Positions 1 to 9,262 of a DNA stretch of 42,295 nucleotides are shown in pieces. Source of the stretch: Deltaproteobacteria bacterium. GTDB lineage: Bacteria; Desulfobacterota; Desulfobacteria; Desulfobacterales; Desulfobacteraceae. The notes under the pieces are model-generated. The model saw nothing but the letters and a program-made list of their open reading frames with translations, was not told the origin of the DNA and did no database searches. Location: NCBI GenBank assembly GCA_027858995.1, contig JAQIBP010000011.1:1-42295 (forward strand). The letters are read 5' to 3'. Made by a program: the position numbers and the translations under genes. The first letter of the stretch is position 1, and each line of letters opens with the position of its first letter.

Positions 1-1169
1 TTTTTGTTGAGTTCCTCAACGATCTTTTTCCCACGCCTTCGAATGGTAAGAAATTTAACATCTTTGCCAAGTTTCGCAAGATTGGCATAGGTTGTAAATT
101 TACTGTCGAAGACTAAATACTTAATATCGTTGTCGCCATTGCTGTTGTAGAAATCAAGGAACTCAACTGCAACATCCGATTGTTGTTCATGTCTGATGTT
201 GGTGTCACCATAGGTAATGATACCTGAATCTGGATCTTGTGCCAACACTGCCGATATGCTTGCCAGTGCTTTATTCCTGGTGCCTGACCAATTGTTCTCA
301 AGATGGGAATCATCTCCCCAGTAGGGAATTGTTGTAAAGTCTATGTTGGCTGTGTCAGAAAGTAATCCCTCTTGAAGCATGATGGAATGCAATCCTTTTA
401 AAAATTCTCTGTTCATTGATCTTGTGATCCGGTGTGAATATGAAGTGTACCACCCCGTTTTTGGCAGAACATTTAAGCCGGCAAATAATCCCAGCCCACG
501 ATCCATGCACCAAATATCATCAGCTGAATATCGCCTTACATCAGAGAGTTTAAGAGCGATGAAGCAGAGAATGGAGGCAAGCTTGCTTATAGCGTTTGTT
601 TCAGGATAGTCAGATTGCCCAATAAGTCTGTCAATACCGTAACGCTGAATATATGGTAGCAGACACAATATCCCAAGACTGTTCTGGCCTGAAAATGTCT
701 CCGGCAAAAAATCTATCATAAAACTTTTTGGGGCCTCAATTTTTAAAGCAGATCCAGCCTTTTCACGAATAGAATTATTTCGACGGGGAAGGCGTGCAAA
801 ACCTTCTTTGTTGATGACATTATAAACATATCTCTCAGAGACTGAATACCCCTGCACATCGAGGATAGCCTTAATGTCAGGGACAGAAAGATATTTCTTT
901 CGTAGACCTATGATAAATTGATTTATCTTGCCGGTTTCATCTTTAGGTTTCCGGCCTGTTACTTTAGAAGAAAAAAAATATTGTGCCGACTTGTCCTGCA
1001 ATAGATTTCTCTTGAAATCACGCGTCAGTGAATAAAATGAAGCCAGCGTGTATCCAAACCGTTTGGCAACTTTTTGTCCTGAACATTTTTCAATGTAAAA
1101 AGCCCGAAGCGCTTCATATTGTTTTTGAACGGTGTTTTGTGGCTTGGTAAAAAAAACATCAGGTTTCAT
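1..1169 (-). CDS. DDE transposase, N-terminal 389 residues (runs off left edge)
   Basis: The minus strand is open without a stop from an ATG at 1169 to the window edge, about 389 codons, so the 3' end lies outside. The N-terminus has a helix-turn-helix-like stretch (VAKRFGYTLASFYSLTR, about residues 30-46). The middle and C-terminal part look like an RNase H-fold DDE transposase: IDFTTIPYWGDDSHLEN would carry the first acidic residue and KYLVFDSKFTTYANLAKL the second, followed by a basic LTIRRRGKK stretch. The third acidic residue would be beyond the edge. The overall pattern resembles IS4/IS1634-like elements, but I cannot assign the IS family. No stop or frameshift is visible, so the copy may be intact. 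It stands divergent to the truncated DUF4405 gene, which may be a casualty of its insertion. Confidence 0.8.
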   Translation of the reverse strand, partial: MKPDVFFTKPQNTVQKQYEALRAFYIEKCSGQKVAKRFGYTLASFYSLTRDFKRNLLQDKSAQYFFSSKVTGRKPKDETGKINQFIIGLRKKYLSVPDIKAILDVQGYSVSERYVYNVINKEGFARLPRRNNSIREKAGSALKIEAPKSFMIDFLPETFSGQNSLGILCLLPYIQRYGIDRLIGQSDYPETNAISKLASILCFIALKLSDVRRYSADDIWCMDRGLGLFAGLNVLPKTGWYTSYSHRITRSMNREFLKGLHSIMLQEGLLSDTANIDFTTIPYWGDDSHLENNWSGTRNKALASISAVLAQDPDSGIITYGDTNIRHEQQSDVAVEFLDFYNSNGDNDIKYLVFDSKFTTYANLAKLGKDVKFLTIRRRGKKIVEELNK

Positions 1170-1482
1170 GCAGCACCTATATTAGGGTTAGTTAATGCCA
1201 TGATAAACATATCATATAGATACACTAAAATCACAAACACGAACAAAATGCAAGTAAAACATGTTGTTTTTAAGGGCTGTAGGATAAAAAATATTCTAAA
1301 CAGAAAAATTATACACATACAACATTGGCTGTAATGGCAAAAACAAACCCTACTATATATTACTGAAAAAATGGAAGGGGCAGGCTCTGAGGCGCTTATC
1401 TACTTGATATTAAATGGTTTGTTGAGCAGAGGCTAAATGATTCGTGATAGAAAGCCATGAATATTAGGGGGAATTACAGTCC
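1170..1482. other. AT-rich intergenic region upstream of the transposase
   Basis: These 313 bases lie between the divergent transposase and the truncated DUF4405 gene. I see no convincing coding sequence. An open plus-strand stretch at 1119-1334 mostly shadows the transposase start. The region should contain the transposase promoter and one end of the insertion sequence, but I could not identify a terminal inverted repeat by eye. An AGGGGG at 1466-1471 could serve as ribosome binding site for the gene starting at 1483. Confidence 0.5.
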
Positions 1483-2130
1483 ATGAAAATCCGTGTTTAT
1501 TACAACTGGCGCCCAATAACAACATATCTAACAAATAAGGCAAAGAAACTTACTATCTTTAATAAAAATTTCAACATTGCCTTGATTATTTCTCTTTTTG
1601 TAGCAGCTGGTACTATTTATAAACTGCCTCCTATGAATTACATTCTCAATCTTGGAGAATATTTTTCAGATTTAGGTAATGAAAAATATGGTGAACCTCC
1701 CTATGGACATGCAGAACTCTCTTCACTTAAAATGTTTTGTGACAAAATGGATATAAACTTAGAAAATGCTACTGTTTTATTAAAAAATGCTGATATAAAA
1801 TTTGATGATGCAAAAGATTCAATGTTACAAATAGCAAAAAATAACAGCAAATCACCTCAGCAGATTTATAACATTATTAAACTAACCAATGATAACCTTG
1901 AAGAAGGTCAACCTTTCCCCGATACTCCATCACCAAATTTTGGTAAAAAATCAATAGAGGTTATTTGTCAAACTTATAATCTGCCCCAAGATGAAGTGCT
2001 GACTAAATTAAAGGATGCGGGTTTTGTTGTGCAGGCTGGTGACACTGTTAAGGAAATTGGCAATAATAACAAAAGCAATCCAATGGCTATTTTTGAAATT
2101 ATTAAAGGAATTGCCAATAAAAACAATTAG
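1483..2130 (+). pseudogene. DUF4405-type membrane protein, N-terminally truncated
   Basis: The 215-residue product starts inside what normally is the second half of a DUF4405 protein. It begins with a YYNWRPITTYL segment, then one transmembrane helix (about residues 29-49), the PPYGHAELSSLK signature (about 73-84), and two copies of a 50-residue helical unit (about 80-135 and 157-211). The second copy repeats the pattern of the first, each ending in a NNxxxPxxIxxIIK-like motif. From memory of the family, full-length members carry further N-terminal transmembrane helices with histidines before the NW-P motif; these are absent. In-frame codons upstream end in a TAG at 1465, so the missing part is not hidden there. 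The adjacent transposase makes an insertion-linked deletion plausible. An AGGGGG 11 bases upstream could still allow translation. Confidence 0.6.
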
Positions 2131-2212
2131 CTCTCTTGCAAGATGGAATTGTAAACTTATCTGGAGACAAAAATTACAATGATATGATATTGGGGCAAAT
2201 ATTGAGTAGTAA

Positions 2213-2241
2213 TTGACTTTATTGCCAAGAAAATTTATAAC
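2213..2241 (+). promoter_or_regulatory. sigma70-type promoter for the rhomboid gene
   Basis: TTGACT (2213-2218), 17-base spacer, TATAAC (2236-2241): five of six consensus matches in each box. Transcription would begin near 2247-2249, only a few bases before the ATG at 2253. Confidence 0.55.
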
Positions 2242-2252
2242 GCAAACCAGTA

Positions 2253-2987
2253 ATGAAACCTCAAAACAGATACCATATAATTGTTTCACCTGACATTGTC
2301 CTAAAAGCCATAATTTATACCAATATTTTCATGTTTGTTATAAGTCTTATTTATAGCGGAAAAAACATGGTATTAAGCCTTAATCCTTTTTATGCCCTTA
2401 CTCCTTCTATTGATGTTTTAAATTTTCTTGGAGCTTCGGGCAGGATACCCATAATTAAATTTCAGGCATGGTGGTCTTTAATCACTGCTAACTGGCTCCA
2501 CGGCAGTCTTCTCCACATTCTGTTTAATATGATGGCCCTTAAAACTGTTGCACCCCTGGTAATAAAAGAATTTGGTATATTCAGAATGTTTTCCATCTAT
2601 ACACTGGCTGGAATTTCCGGCTTTTTACTCTCCTATTTTGGCAATGTAGATCTGACCATAGGAGCTTCATCAGGACTTTGCGGGCTGATTGGAGCCTCTT
2701 TATATTTTGGCAAATCACGGGGCGGACAGTGGGGAAAACTTGTTTACAAGCAAACTTCGGGGTGGGTTATAAGCCTTATTATTATTGGATTCTTGCTGCC
2801 AAACATTAATAACTGGAGTCATGCCGGCGGCGTATTAGCTGGTATATTTTTCGGCTGGCTTATGGGATATAATGAAAAAAGAGGGGAAAATTATTTTGAC
2901 CTGCTGCTGGCTTCTTTTTTTGCCTCCATTACACTGTTTTTACTGGCTAAATCTGTAATACAGGGATTTTTTCTGATTTACAGTTAA
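2253..2987 (+). CDS. rhomboid family intramembrane serine protease
   Basis: This 244-residue polytopic membrane protein has about six hydrophobic segments and the rhomboid signatures. HGSLLHILFN (H83, H88, N92) lies in TM2. GASSGLCG carries the nucleophile, probably S140 in the S-G pair. SHAGG carries the catalytic H190 in a late helix. These form the Ser-His dyad that cleaves substrate transmembrane helices within the bilayer. Length fits bacterial rhomboids of the GlpG-like core type. No Shine-Dalgarno precedes the ATG, and a good promoter ends 11 bases upstream of it, so the transcript may have almost no leader. It is followed by the PfaC-like gene after 83 bases. Substrates cannot be predicted. 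Confidence 0.88.
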   Translation: MKPQNRYHIIVSPDIVLKAIIYTNIFMFVISLIYSGKNMVLSLNPFYALTPSIDVLNFLGASGRIPIIKFQAWWSLITANWLHGSLLHILFNMMALKTVAPLVIKEFGIFRMFSIYTLAGISGFLLSYFGNVDLTIGASSGLCGLIGASLYFGKSRGGQWGKLVYKQTSGWVISLIIIGFLLPNINNWSHAGGVLAGIFFGWLMGYNEKRGENYFDLLLASFFASITLFLLAKSVIQGFFLIYS

Positions 2988-2998
2988 CCATATTGAAT

Positions 2999-3019
2999 CT
3001 TGTGACATATTTACACAAG
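2999..3019. promoter_or_regulatory. inverted repeat upstream of the pfaC-ole operon
   Basis: CTTGTG, 9-base spacer, CACAAG. The 6-base arms are perfect and lie 52-72 bases before the first gene of the operon, where an operator would be expected. It resembles but does not match the CRP consensus, because the spacer is one base too long. A TTGAAA (3035-3040), 17 bases, TATATG (3058-3063) pair further downstream is a weak promoter candidate. Confidence 0.3.
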
Positions 3020-3070
3020 TTTTACATAGTATCCTTGAAATTATTTCGGTTCTCAATTATATGACCTTTT

Positions 3071-6000
3071 ATGAAAAAGCATGGGATAAAAAAATTAAGC
3101 GGAATAGCTGTTGTTGGAATGGCAAACATATTTCCCAAAGCTTTGAACTCCAGGCAGTTTCTTGATAATATCATCCATAAAAAAAATTGTATTATAACCG
3201 TACCTGAGCATCGATGGCCTGGACATAATAATGATTTTATCTCAAAAGAGTATCTGCCGGATAAAGCTGTTTCCAAAAAAGCAGGACTCATTGAAAATTT
3301 CCATTTTAACCCTGAAGGTTTTTTTGTGGATAAGGATCTTTTATCAGAACTTGATCCTCTACATCAGATTGTTTTACAAGCAGGAAGAGATGCTTTTTTA
3401 CAGTGTTCCCACACAAGGGAAGACAAAAAACGAACAGGTGTTATCCTTGCTGCCATTGCCCTTCCCACGGACGCATCTTCCCAGGTTTCCTGGCAGATAA
3501 TATGCGGTAAGGGCGACAAGAATAATAATGGTTTGACTCCCAAAGACTTTTCAAGTGCAGGTGTGGTTTCTCTGCCAGCTGCAATTTTTGCAAGGGCTCT
3601 TGGACTTGAAGCAGGATGCTTTACCCTTGATGCAGCATGTGCTTCATCTTTATATTCCATAAAACTTGCCTGTGAACACCTTCATCTGAAAAAAGCCGAC
3701 ATAATGGTAGCAGGCGGGGTTTCAAGGCCGGACTCTCTTTACACCCAGATCGGATTTACACAACTGCAGGCCTTATCACCCACAGGAAAATGTTCTGCCT
3801 TTGATAAAAATGCAGACGGCCTTGTTGTGGGAGAAGGCGCAGGTATTGTTATTTTAAAAAGGCTGGAAGATGCCATTGCCTGCAATGATAAAATCCATGC
3901 CGTTATAACAGGCACAGGAGTATCAAATGATATTGAAGGAACTCTTGTGGGACCGGCCTCGGAGGGTCAGATACGTGCCATGACCAAAGCATATGAACAA
4001 GCTTCCTGGTCACCTGAAGATATTCAATATATGGAATGTCACGGCTCCGGCACTCCTGTTGGAGATCAGGTTGAACTCTCCAGCATAAAATCGATACTTG
4101 ATTCCTTTAACTGCCCTGATAAACATCTTGCCATTGGATCTGTTAAATCAATGACAGGTCATCTTCTTACAGCAGCTGGTGCAGCTGGATTTATAAAAAC
4201 TGTTCTCGCAATGAATGAGGGTTTTTTACCACCCTCATTGAATTATTCAAATCCTGCATCCAAAAGCCCAATCAACAGCAGCAATATCAAAGTTCAAACC
4301 AAAGTTGAAGAGTGGCGCCCTGCCCTTAGAAATTCAAATCATAATCCAACAAAAAAAGCCGGCATCAGTGCCTTTGGATTCGGTGGAATCAATGCCCATA
4401 TTCTTGTTGAAGAGTATAAAAAAACTTCCACACACCATTTTGTAAAAAACCCTGAAATACCGGAAGACGCTAAAAAAGAGAGTCTGACAAAAGTTCCCTG
4501 TGCAATTGTGGGTATGGGAAGTATTTTAAAAAACTGCAATTCGCTGTCACAATTTAAGGATATTATCTCTGGTAAAACAAGCTTGATCCCTGAAAAACCA
4601 AGCTCAAGGTGGAAAAAAACAGACTCAAAAATTATTGAAGGAAGAAAAGGATTCTATATTAATCATATAAATTCCGAGCCTGGAGAATTTCATATTCCTC
4701 CAAACCAGATGGATGATATCCTGCCCCAGCATATTATTCTTCTTAAAGCTGCCAAGGAAGCCTTGAAAGATGCAGGAATAAGTCCAAGACCTTTAAAGGG
4801 AAAACCACAAAGAGATGATATGGGCTGTGCCATTGGAATTGAATTTGATTATGGTGCCACAAATTTTTATTTAAGATGGAAAAGGGATCACCCTAATGAA
4901 AAATCAGACGAAAAATCAAAAGATGATATTTCACCTCCCTTAACTTTTAATAGAACCCTTGGTGCTCTTGGCGGTATTGTTGCATCCCGTGTTGCAAGGG
5001 AATTCAAACTCGGAGGTCCCTGTTTTACCCTCTCTGCAGGATCGGCCAGCGGCATAAAGGCTGTTGAGACGGGGATTCACTCTTTAAGCTCCCATGAAAC
5101 CAATATCTTTATCTGCGGAAGTGTTGATCTTGCAGGAGATATACGGCAGTTTGCTGTCAATAACATGGCAAAAAATCAAACTTCAAATATTTTACCGTCG
5201 GAAGGTGCTGGAGCCATTATTTTAAAAAGGCTTGATCAGGCTATTGAAGATAGTGACAAAATTTATGGAGTAATAACAGGTGTGTCAGGAACCAGCGGAG
5301 GCATGATCCCCGGAGAAAAACATCACGATATCAAAACATTGGAAAAACTTTATACACGCTCCCTTGAAAACGCCCTGAAAGAGGCAGGTACAACCTTTAA
5401 AGATATTTCTCTTTATGAAAAAAACTTGTCAGGAATTAAAGAGGATGAAGCAGTTGAATCAGCTGTTTTAAATACTCTCTGCTCAAAATACAAGAATCAG
5501 AATTCCTGCAAGATCACATCAACATCTTCTGTGATTGGAAACACCAGGGGTGCATCTTCTATTTTCTCTATTATAAAAACAGCTCTTTTACTCAACTCTA
5601 TACAAACAAATTTGGAAAAAGTAAGTTTTAAAGCCTCTGTTGCCTCCATAAGCATGGATGGAGCTTTTTCCCATGTAATCCTTGAAAAAAATAGAACTAA
5701 AAAATCCATATCTGACCAGCAACCATTTTCTGACTCAAATTCTGATCCTCTTTTTAATCCACTCTCTGATTCAAATTCTGAGCCCAATTTGAAATCAAGT
5801 TCTGTTTCAAAAAATAGTTCAACAAAAAGATCAATCATCAACCCGGACCTGATTGCCAAAGGAAGCCTTACAACATCCAGAGCCCATGAAAAATTCCTTG
5901 AGTTTTCCTTAAAAAACATGCAGACCCTTGAACTTCAGTTTAAAACCTTGACACAGCTTGCTGGCAGGGTTGTACAAAATGCAAAAGGCGAGACAGCATC

Positions 6001-7288
6001 GGATATGTCAGTTTTACCAAAAGAGAGTGAATCAAAATCCAGCTTAAAACCCCGCCTAAAATCAGGGCAAAGTACAAAGCCTCCATTCTTGAACAGGGAG
6101 CAGTGTCTTGAATATGCCACTGGCAAGGCCGGCAGTGTACTTGGAAAGGACTTTGAAATTATTGACACCTATCCTGTCAGAGTAAGGCTTCCGGATGAAC
6201 CATTAATGCTTGTGGACAGAATCATGGATATTCAGGGTGAAAAACTCTCCTTAACTTCAGGTAAAATAATCACCCAGCATGATGTAAAAAAAGATATCTG
6301 GTATCTTGACGGTAATAAAGCCCCTGTCTCCATAACCATTGAAGCAGGACAGGCTGATCTTTTTTTATGTACCTGGCTTGGCATTGATCACGTTGTTAAA
6401 GGCAAAAGAAAATACAGGCTCCTTGATGCAAAGGTAACATTTCACAGAACACTGCCGGAACCGGAAGAGACAATTGAATATCACATTGAAATTGACCGGT
6501 TTTTAAAGCAGGGGGATGTTTACCTATTCTTTTTTCACTATAAAGGCTATATTAATAACCAGTTGCTGATTTCCATGAAAGACGGATGTGCCGGCTTTTT
6601 TACCGAGCAGGAGGTTGAAGATTCCGGAGGTATAATTCTTAAACAAAAAGATTTAAAACAAGTAGACAGGGAAAATAAGTTTTCAGCTCTTGTGCCGGTT
6701 AAAAAACTTGAGCTGTCAGATGAGAAGATAGAGGCTTTAAGAGAGGGGAATCTTGGCAAGGCTTTTGGAGATGATTTTAAAAACAGGAACCTCGGAATAC
6801 ACTTAAGGCTTCCCGGAAAGCGAATGCATCTTATTGACCGGATACTTGAATTTGATCCCCAGGGTGGCAGGTTCAACCTTGGTTCCATTATTGCCGAGGC
6901 AGATATCCATAAAGATGACTGGTTTTTAAAATGCCATTTTATTGATGATATGGTCATGCCTGGAACTTTGATGTATGAATGCTGTGCCCATGCTCTGCGT
7001 GTATTTACCCTGAGAATGGGCTGGGTCAGTGACCGGAATGATGTCTTTTATGGTGTTGTGTTACAAAATGAGAGTGATTTAATATGCCGCGGCCCTGTAA
7101 CAACTAAAACAAAAAAAGTAAGGTATGAAATTGAAATCAAAGAGATGGGCTATGATCCTGAACCATATGTAATTGCAGATGCCCACATGTTTTCCGATGA
7201 TTTAAGAATCGTCCTTTACAAAAATATGGGGCTTAAAATTGTTGGACTGACTCAAGATGATTTTATTTCTTTCTGGAGAAAACCATGA
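3071..7288 (+). CDS. pfaC: PfaC-like polyunsaturated lipid synthase subunit (KS-CLF-DH-DH)
   Basis: The 1405-residue multidomain protein belongs to the PUFA/secondary-lipid synthase family. Domain order: an active ketosynthase (about 1-455) with C190 in DAACASS, H324 in ECHGSG and H364 in MTGHL; a second ketosynthase fold (about 475-880) in which the nucleophile is S658 and both histidines are lost, so a chain-length factor; a Ser/Asn-rich linker (about 880-1000); then two FabA-like hot-dog dehydratase repeats (about 1010-1200 and 1225-1405). Each repeat opens with the PfaC-type motif RLP-(D/G)-x-x-L-DRI. Only the second has the catalytic histidine, H1289 in CHFIDDMVMPG. It lacks acyltransferase, ACP, ketoreductase and enoylreductase domains, which PfaA, PfaB and PfaD supply elsewhere. 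Its TGA overlaps the oleA ATG by four bases. No Shine-Dalgarno is evident. Confidence 0.88.
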   Translation: MKKHGIKKLSGIAVVGMANIFPKALNSRQFLDNIIHKKNCIITVPEHRWPGHNNDFISKEYLPDKAVSKKAGLIENFHFNPEGFFVDKDLLSELDPLHQIVLQAGRDAFLQCSHTREDKKRTGVILAAIALPTDASSQVSWQIICGKGDKNNNGLTPKDFSSAGVVSLPAAIFARALGLEAGCFTLDAACASSLYSIKLACEHLHLKKADIMVAGGVSRPDSLYTQIGFTQLQALSPTGKCSAFDKNADGLVVGEGAGIVILKRLEDAIACNDKIHAVITGTGVSNDIEGTLVGPASEGQIRAMTKAYEQASWSPEDIQYMECHGSGTPVGDQVELSSIKSILDSFNCPDKHLAIGSVKSMTGHLLTAAGAAGFIKTVLAMNEGFLPPSLNYSNPASKSPINSSNIKVQTKVEEWRPALRNSNHNPTKKAGISAFGFGGINAHILVEEYKKTSTHHFVKNPEIPEDAKKESLTKVPCAIVGMGSILKNCNSLSQFKDIISGKTSLIPEKPSSRWKKTDSKIIEGRKGFYINHINSEPGEFHIPPNQMDDILPQHIILLKAAKEALKDAGISPRPLKGKPQRDDMGCAIGIEFDYGATNFYLRWKRDHPNEKSDEKSKDDISPPLTFNRTLGALGGIVASRVAREFKLGGPCFTLSAGSASGIKAVETGIHSLSSHETNIFICGSVDLAGDIRQFAVNNMAKNQTSNILPSEGAGAIILKRLDQAIEDSDKIYGVITGVSGTSGGMIPGEKHHDIKTLEKLYTRSLENALKEAGTTFKDISLYEKNLSGIKEDEAVESAVLNTLCSKYKNQNSCKITSTSSVIGNTRGASSIFSIIKTALLLNSIQTNLEKVSFKASVASISMDGAFSHVILEKNRTKKSISDQQPFSDSNSDPLFNPLSDSNSEPNLKSSSVSKNSSTKRSIINPDLIAKGSLTTSRAHEKFLEFSLKNMQTLELQFKTLTQLAGRVVQNAKGETASDMSVLPKESESKSSLKPRLKSGQSTKPPFLNREQCLEYATGKAGSVLGKDFEIIDTYPVRVRLPDEPLMLVDRIMDIQGEKLSLTSGKIITQHDVKKDIWYLDGNKAPVSITIEAGQADLFLCTWLGIDHVVKGKRKYRLLDAKVTFHRTLPEPEETIEYHIEIDRFLKQGDVYLFFFHYKGYINNQLLISMKDGCAGFFTEQEVEDSGGIILKQKDLKQVDRENKFSALVPVKKLELSDEKIEALREGNLGKAFGDDFKNRNLGIHLRLPGKRMHLIDRILEFDPQGGRFNLGSIIAEADIHKDDWFLKCHFIDDMVMPGTLMYECCAHALRVFTLRMGWVSDRNDVFYGVVLQNESDLICRGPVTTKTKKVRYEIEIKEMGYDPEPYVIADAHMFSDDLRIVLYKNMGLKIVGLTQDDFISFWRKP

Positions 7289-8337
7289 AATATTCAAAAG
7301 TATTCATAGAATCATTTGGCTATGAACTTGCTCCAAATATTGTAACAACAAAGGAGATAGAAGAAAAACTTGCACCCTTTTACAATACCGTAGGATTGGG
7401 GCAGGGCCAGCTTGAACCCTTGACCGGTATAAAAGAGAGAAGATACTGGGACAAGGATCACACCCTTGCGGAACATGCTGCAATTGCAGGACAGAAAGCA
7501 CTTGATGAGGCAGAGATTTCACCTGATGATATTGGAGCTCTGGTCTATTGCGGTGTGGGTCAGGATGGTTTTGAACCCGCCACATCATGTTATGTTGCTG
7601 ACAAATTAAACATTGGAGAGAATGCCAATATTTTTGATGTCAAAAGTGCATGCCTTGGAGTGATAACCGGGATTATCAATATAGCAAATGAGATAGAACT
7701 TGGTAATATTAAAGCAGGTCTTGTGGTATCGTGTGAAACATCAAGGCAGATTATTGAGTCAACCATAAAAGAAATCAATACCAATAAAAGCATTGAATTT
7801 TATAAAGAGGTTATCGCCACAATGACAGGTGGTTCAGGAGCTGCTGCTGTACTGTTGACCGATGGCACGCTGGGCGACCCTGACAATCAAAGGCATGCCC
7901 TTAAAGGCGGTGTGGTTAAAAATGCAATTGAGCATCACCAGCTCTGTTATTGGAAATTTGAACAAACCGGCATGCCTACAAATTCAAAGGTTATCATGAG
8001 AACAAAGGCGCAGGAAGTCCTGGAAAACGGTCTTATCCTTGCCAAAAAAACATTTGATAAGTTTAAGCAGGAATTTAATCTGCCTTCTGACAAGCCGGAT
8101 AAATTTATCGGACACCAGGTGGGAGCTTTACATCACCAAAAATTTTATGAGGCATTGAATGTGGATATAAAAAAAGATTTTGCAACTTTCCCTTTTCTTG
8201 GCAATATAGGAACGGTTTCACTTCCCATTACAGCAGCCATTGCTGATGAGAGAGGGTTTTTACTGCCTGATGACTTCGTGGTTTTTATAGGTGTTGGCTC
8301 AGGCCTTAATTGTTATATTCTCGGTGTTGAATGGTAG
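7285..8337 (+). CDS. oleA: OleA-type thiolase, head-to-head acyl-CoA condensation
   Basis: OleA joins two fatty acyl-CoAs by a non-decarboxylative Claisen condensation to a 2-alkyl-3-ketoacid. The 350-residue protein has the thiolase/FabH fold. E97 (in FEPATS) and C123 (in SACLGV) are 26 residues apart, exactly as the essential E117 and C143 of Xanthomonas campestris OleA. H277 (in GHQVGALHH) and N307 (in LGNIGT) are 30 apart, as H285 and N315. The glutamate separates OleA from ordinary FabH. The ATG overlaps the upstream PfaC-like stop (ATGA), and the 3' end overlaps oleB by seven bases, so the genes are translationally coupled. Substrates may be unusual if the PfaC-like partner supplies polyunsaturated chains (inference). 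Confidence 0.87.
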   Translation: MKYSKVFIESFGYELAPNIVTTKEIEEKLAPFYNTVGLGQGQLEPLTGIKERRYWDKDHTLAEHAAIAGQKALDEAEISPDDIGALVYCGVGQDGFEPATSCYVADKLNIGENANIFDVKSACLGVITGIINIANEIELGNIKAGLVVSCETSRQIIESTIKEINTNKSIEFYKEVIATMTGGSGAAAVLLTDGTLGDPDNQRHALKGGVVKNAIEHHQLCYWKFEQTGMPTNSKVIMRTKAQEVLENGLILAKKTFDKFKQEFNLPSDKPDKFIGHQVGALHHQKFYEALNVDIKKDFATFPFLGNIGTVSLPITAAIADERGFLLPDDFVVFIGVGSGLNCYILGVEW

Positions 8338-9245
8338 AAAAAACTTTTAATAATAAACTCTTGTCAACGAGAGGATTTGAAGATCTCTATCCATTTGAAT
8401 CCAATTTCATTGATATTAACGGCCATGACCTGCACTATATTGACAAAGGAGAAGGCAGACCTGTTATCATGATTCACGGCAATCCTACATGGTCGTTTTA
8501 TTTTCGGAACCTGATCCAGGAACTTTCAAGTAATTTTCGTACCATTGCCATGGATCATATTGGCTGCGGGTTTTCAGACAAACCAGACGTACAGAGATAT
8601 GACTTTACCCTTGAATCAAGGGTAAAGGATCTTGATACTTTAATAAACTCTTTGAATATAAATGAAAAAATAAACCTCATTGTCCATGACTGGGGTGGAA
8701 TGATCGGCCTTGCCTGGGCCGTTGATCATATTGACAGAGTTGATAAAATCATCATTACAAATACTTCTGGATTTTTACTGCCAGAAACAAAAAATTTCCC
8801 CCTCATGCTGTGGCTTGTGAAATATATAAGATTTTTTGCAGTCCCTGCTCTGCTTGGATTTAATGCATTTGCAAGGATAGCTCTTTTGCTTTGCAGTAAA
8901 AAAGGATTGCCCAAAAAAGTAAAAAAAGGTCTTATTGCACCTTATAATTCCTGGAAAAATAGAATTGCAACCCTAAAATTTGTACAGGACATACCGATAG
9001 ATAAGAGTGATATTAGTTTTCAAATGGTTAATCATGTGGATCAGCACCTTAAAGATCTTAAAGAGTGCGATCTTATGTTTTTGTGGGGGGCAAGGGATTT
9101 TGTTTTTGATCTGACATTTTTAAATGAATTCAGACAGAGGTTTCCACAGGCTCAAACTCATGTTTTCCATGATGCAGGTCATTATCTATTTGAAGATAAG
9201 GCAAAAGAGACAACTGATAAAATCAAGGCATTTTTAAACAAATAA
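8331..9245 (+). CDS. oleB: OleB-type alpha/beta hydrolase, beta-lactone decarboxylase
   Basis: The 304-residue protein is of the haloalkane-dehalogenase-like alpha/beta hydrolase group. It shows the oxyanion motif HGNPTWS (about 46-52), nucleophile D120 in VHDWGG, acid D256 in WGARD and H284 in AGHYLF. In the Ole pathway OleB converts cis-beta-lactones made by OleC to cis-olefins and CO2. The family also includes true dehalogenases and epoxide hydrolases; the position between oleA and oleC makes OleB the best call. It overlaps oleA by seven bases and is followed by oleC after 17 bases. Confidence 0.85.
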   Translation: MVEKTFNNKLLSTRGFEDLYPFESNFIDINGHDLHYIDKGEGRPVIMIHGNPTWSFYFRNLIQELSSNFRTIAMDHIGCGFSDKPDVQRYDFTLESRVKDLDTLINSLNINEKINLIVHDWGGMIGLAWAVDHIDRVDKIIITNTSGFLLPETKNFPLMLWLVKYIRFFAVPALLGFNAFARIALLLCSKKGLPKKVKKGLIAPYNSWKNRIATLKFVQDIPIDKSDISFQMVNHVDQHLKDLKECDLMFLWGARDFVFDLTFLNEFRQRFPQAQTHVFHDAGHYLFEDKAKETTDKIKAFLNK

Positions 9246-9262
9246 GGCAAAAAGAAATTCCT

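Noticed and set aside
1119-1334. 71-codon plus-strand frame near the transposase start
   Set aside because: It overlaps the antisense transposase start, has no ribosome binding site and no protein-like pattern.
2999-3019. CRP site before the pfaC-ole operon
   Set aside because: The half-sites are one base too far apart for the TGTGA-N6-TCACA consensus.
5497-5919. 140-codon minus-strand frame inside the PfaC-like gene
   Set aside because: It is an antisense shadow of the Ser-rich linker; the plus-strand frame is continuous and has clear domains.
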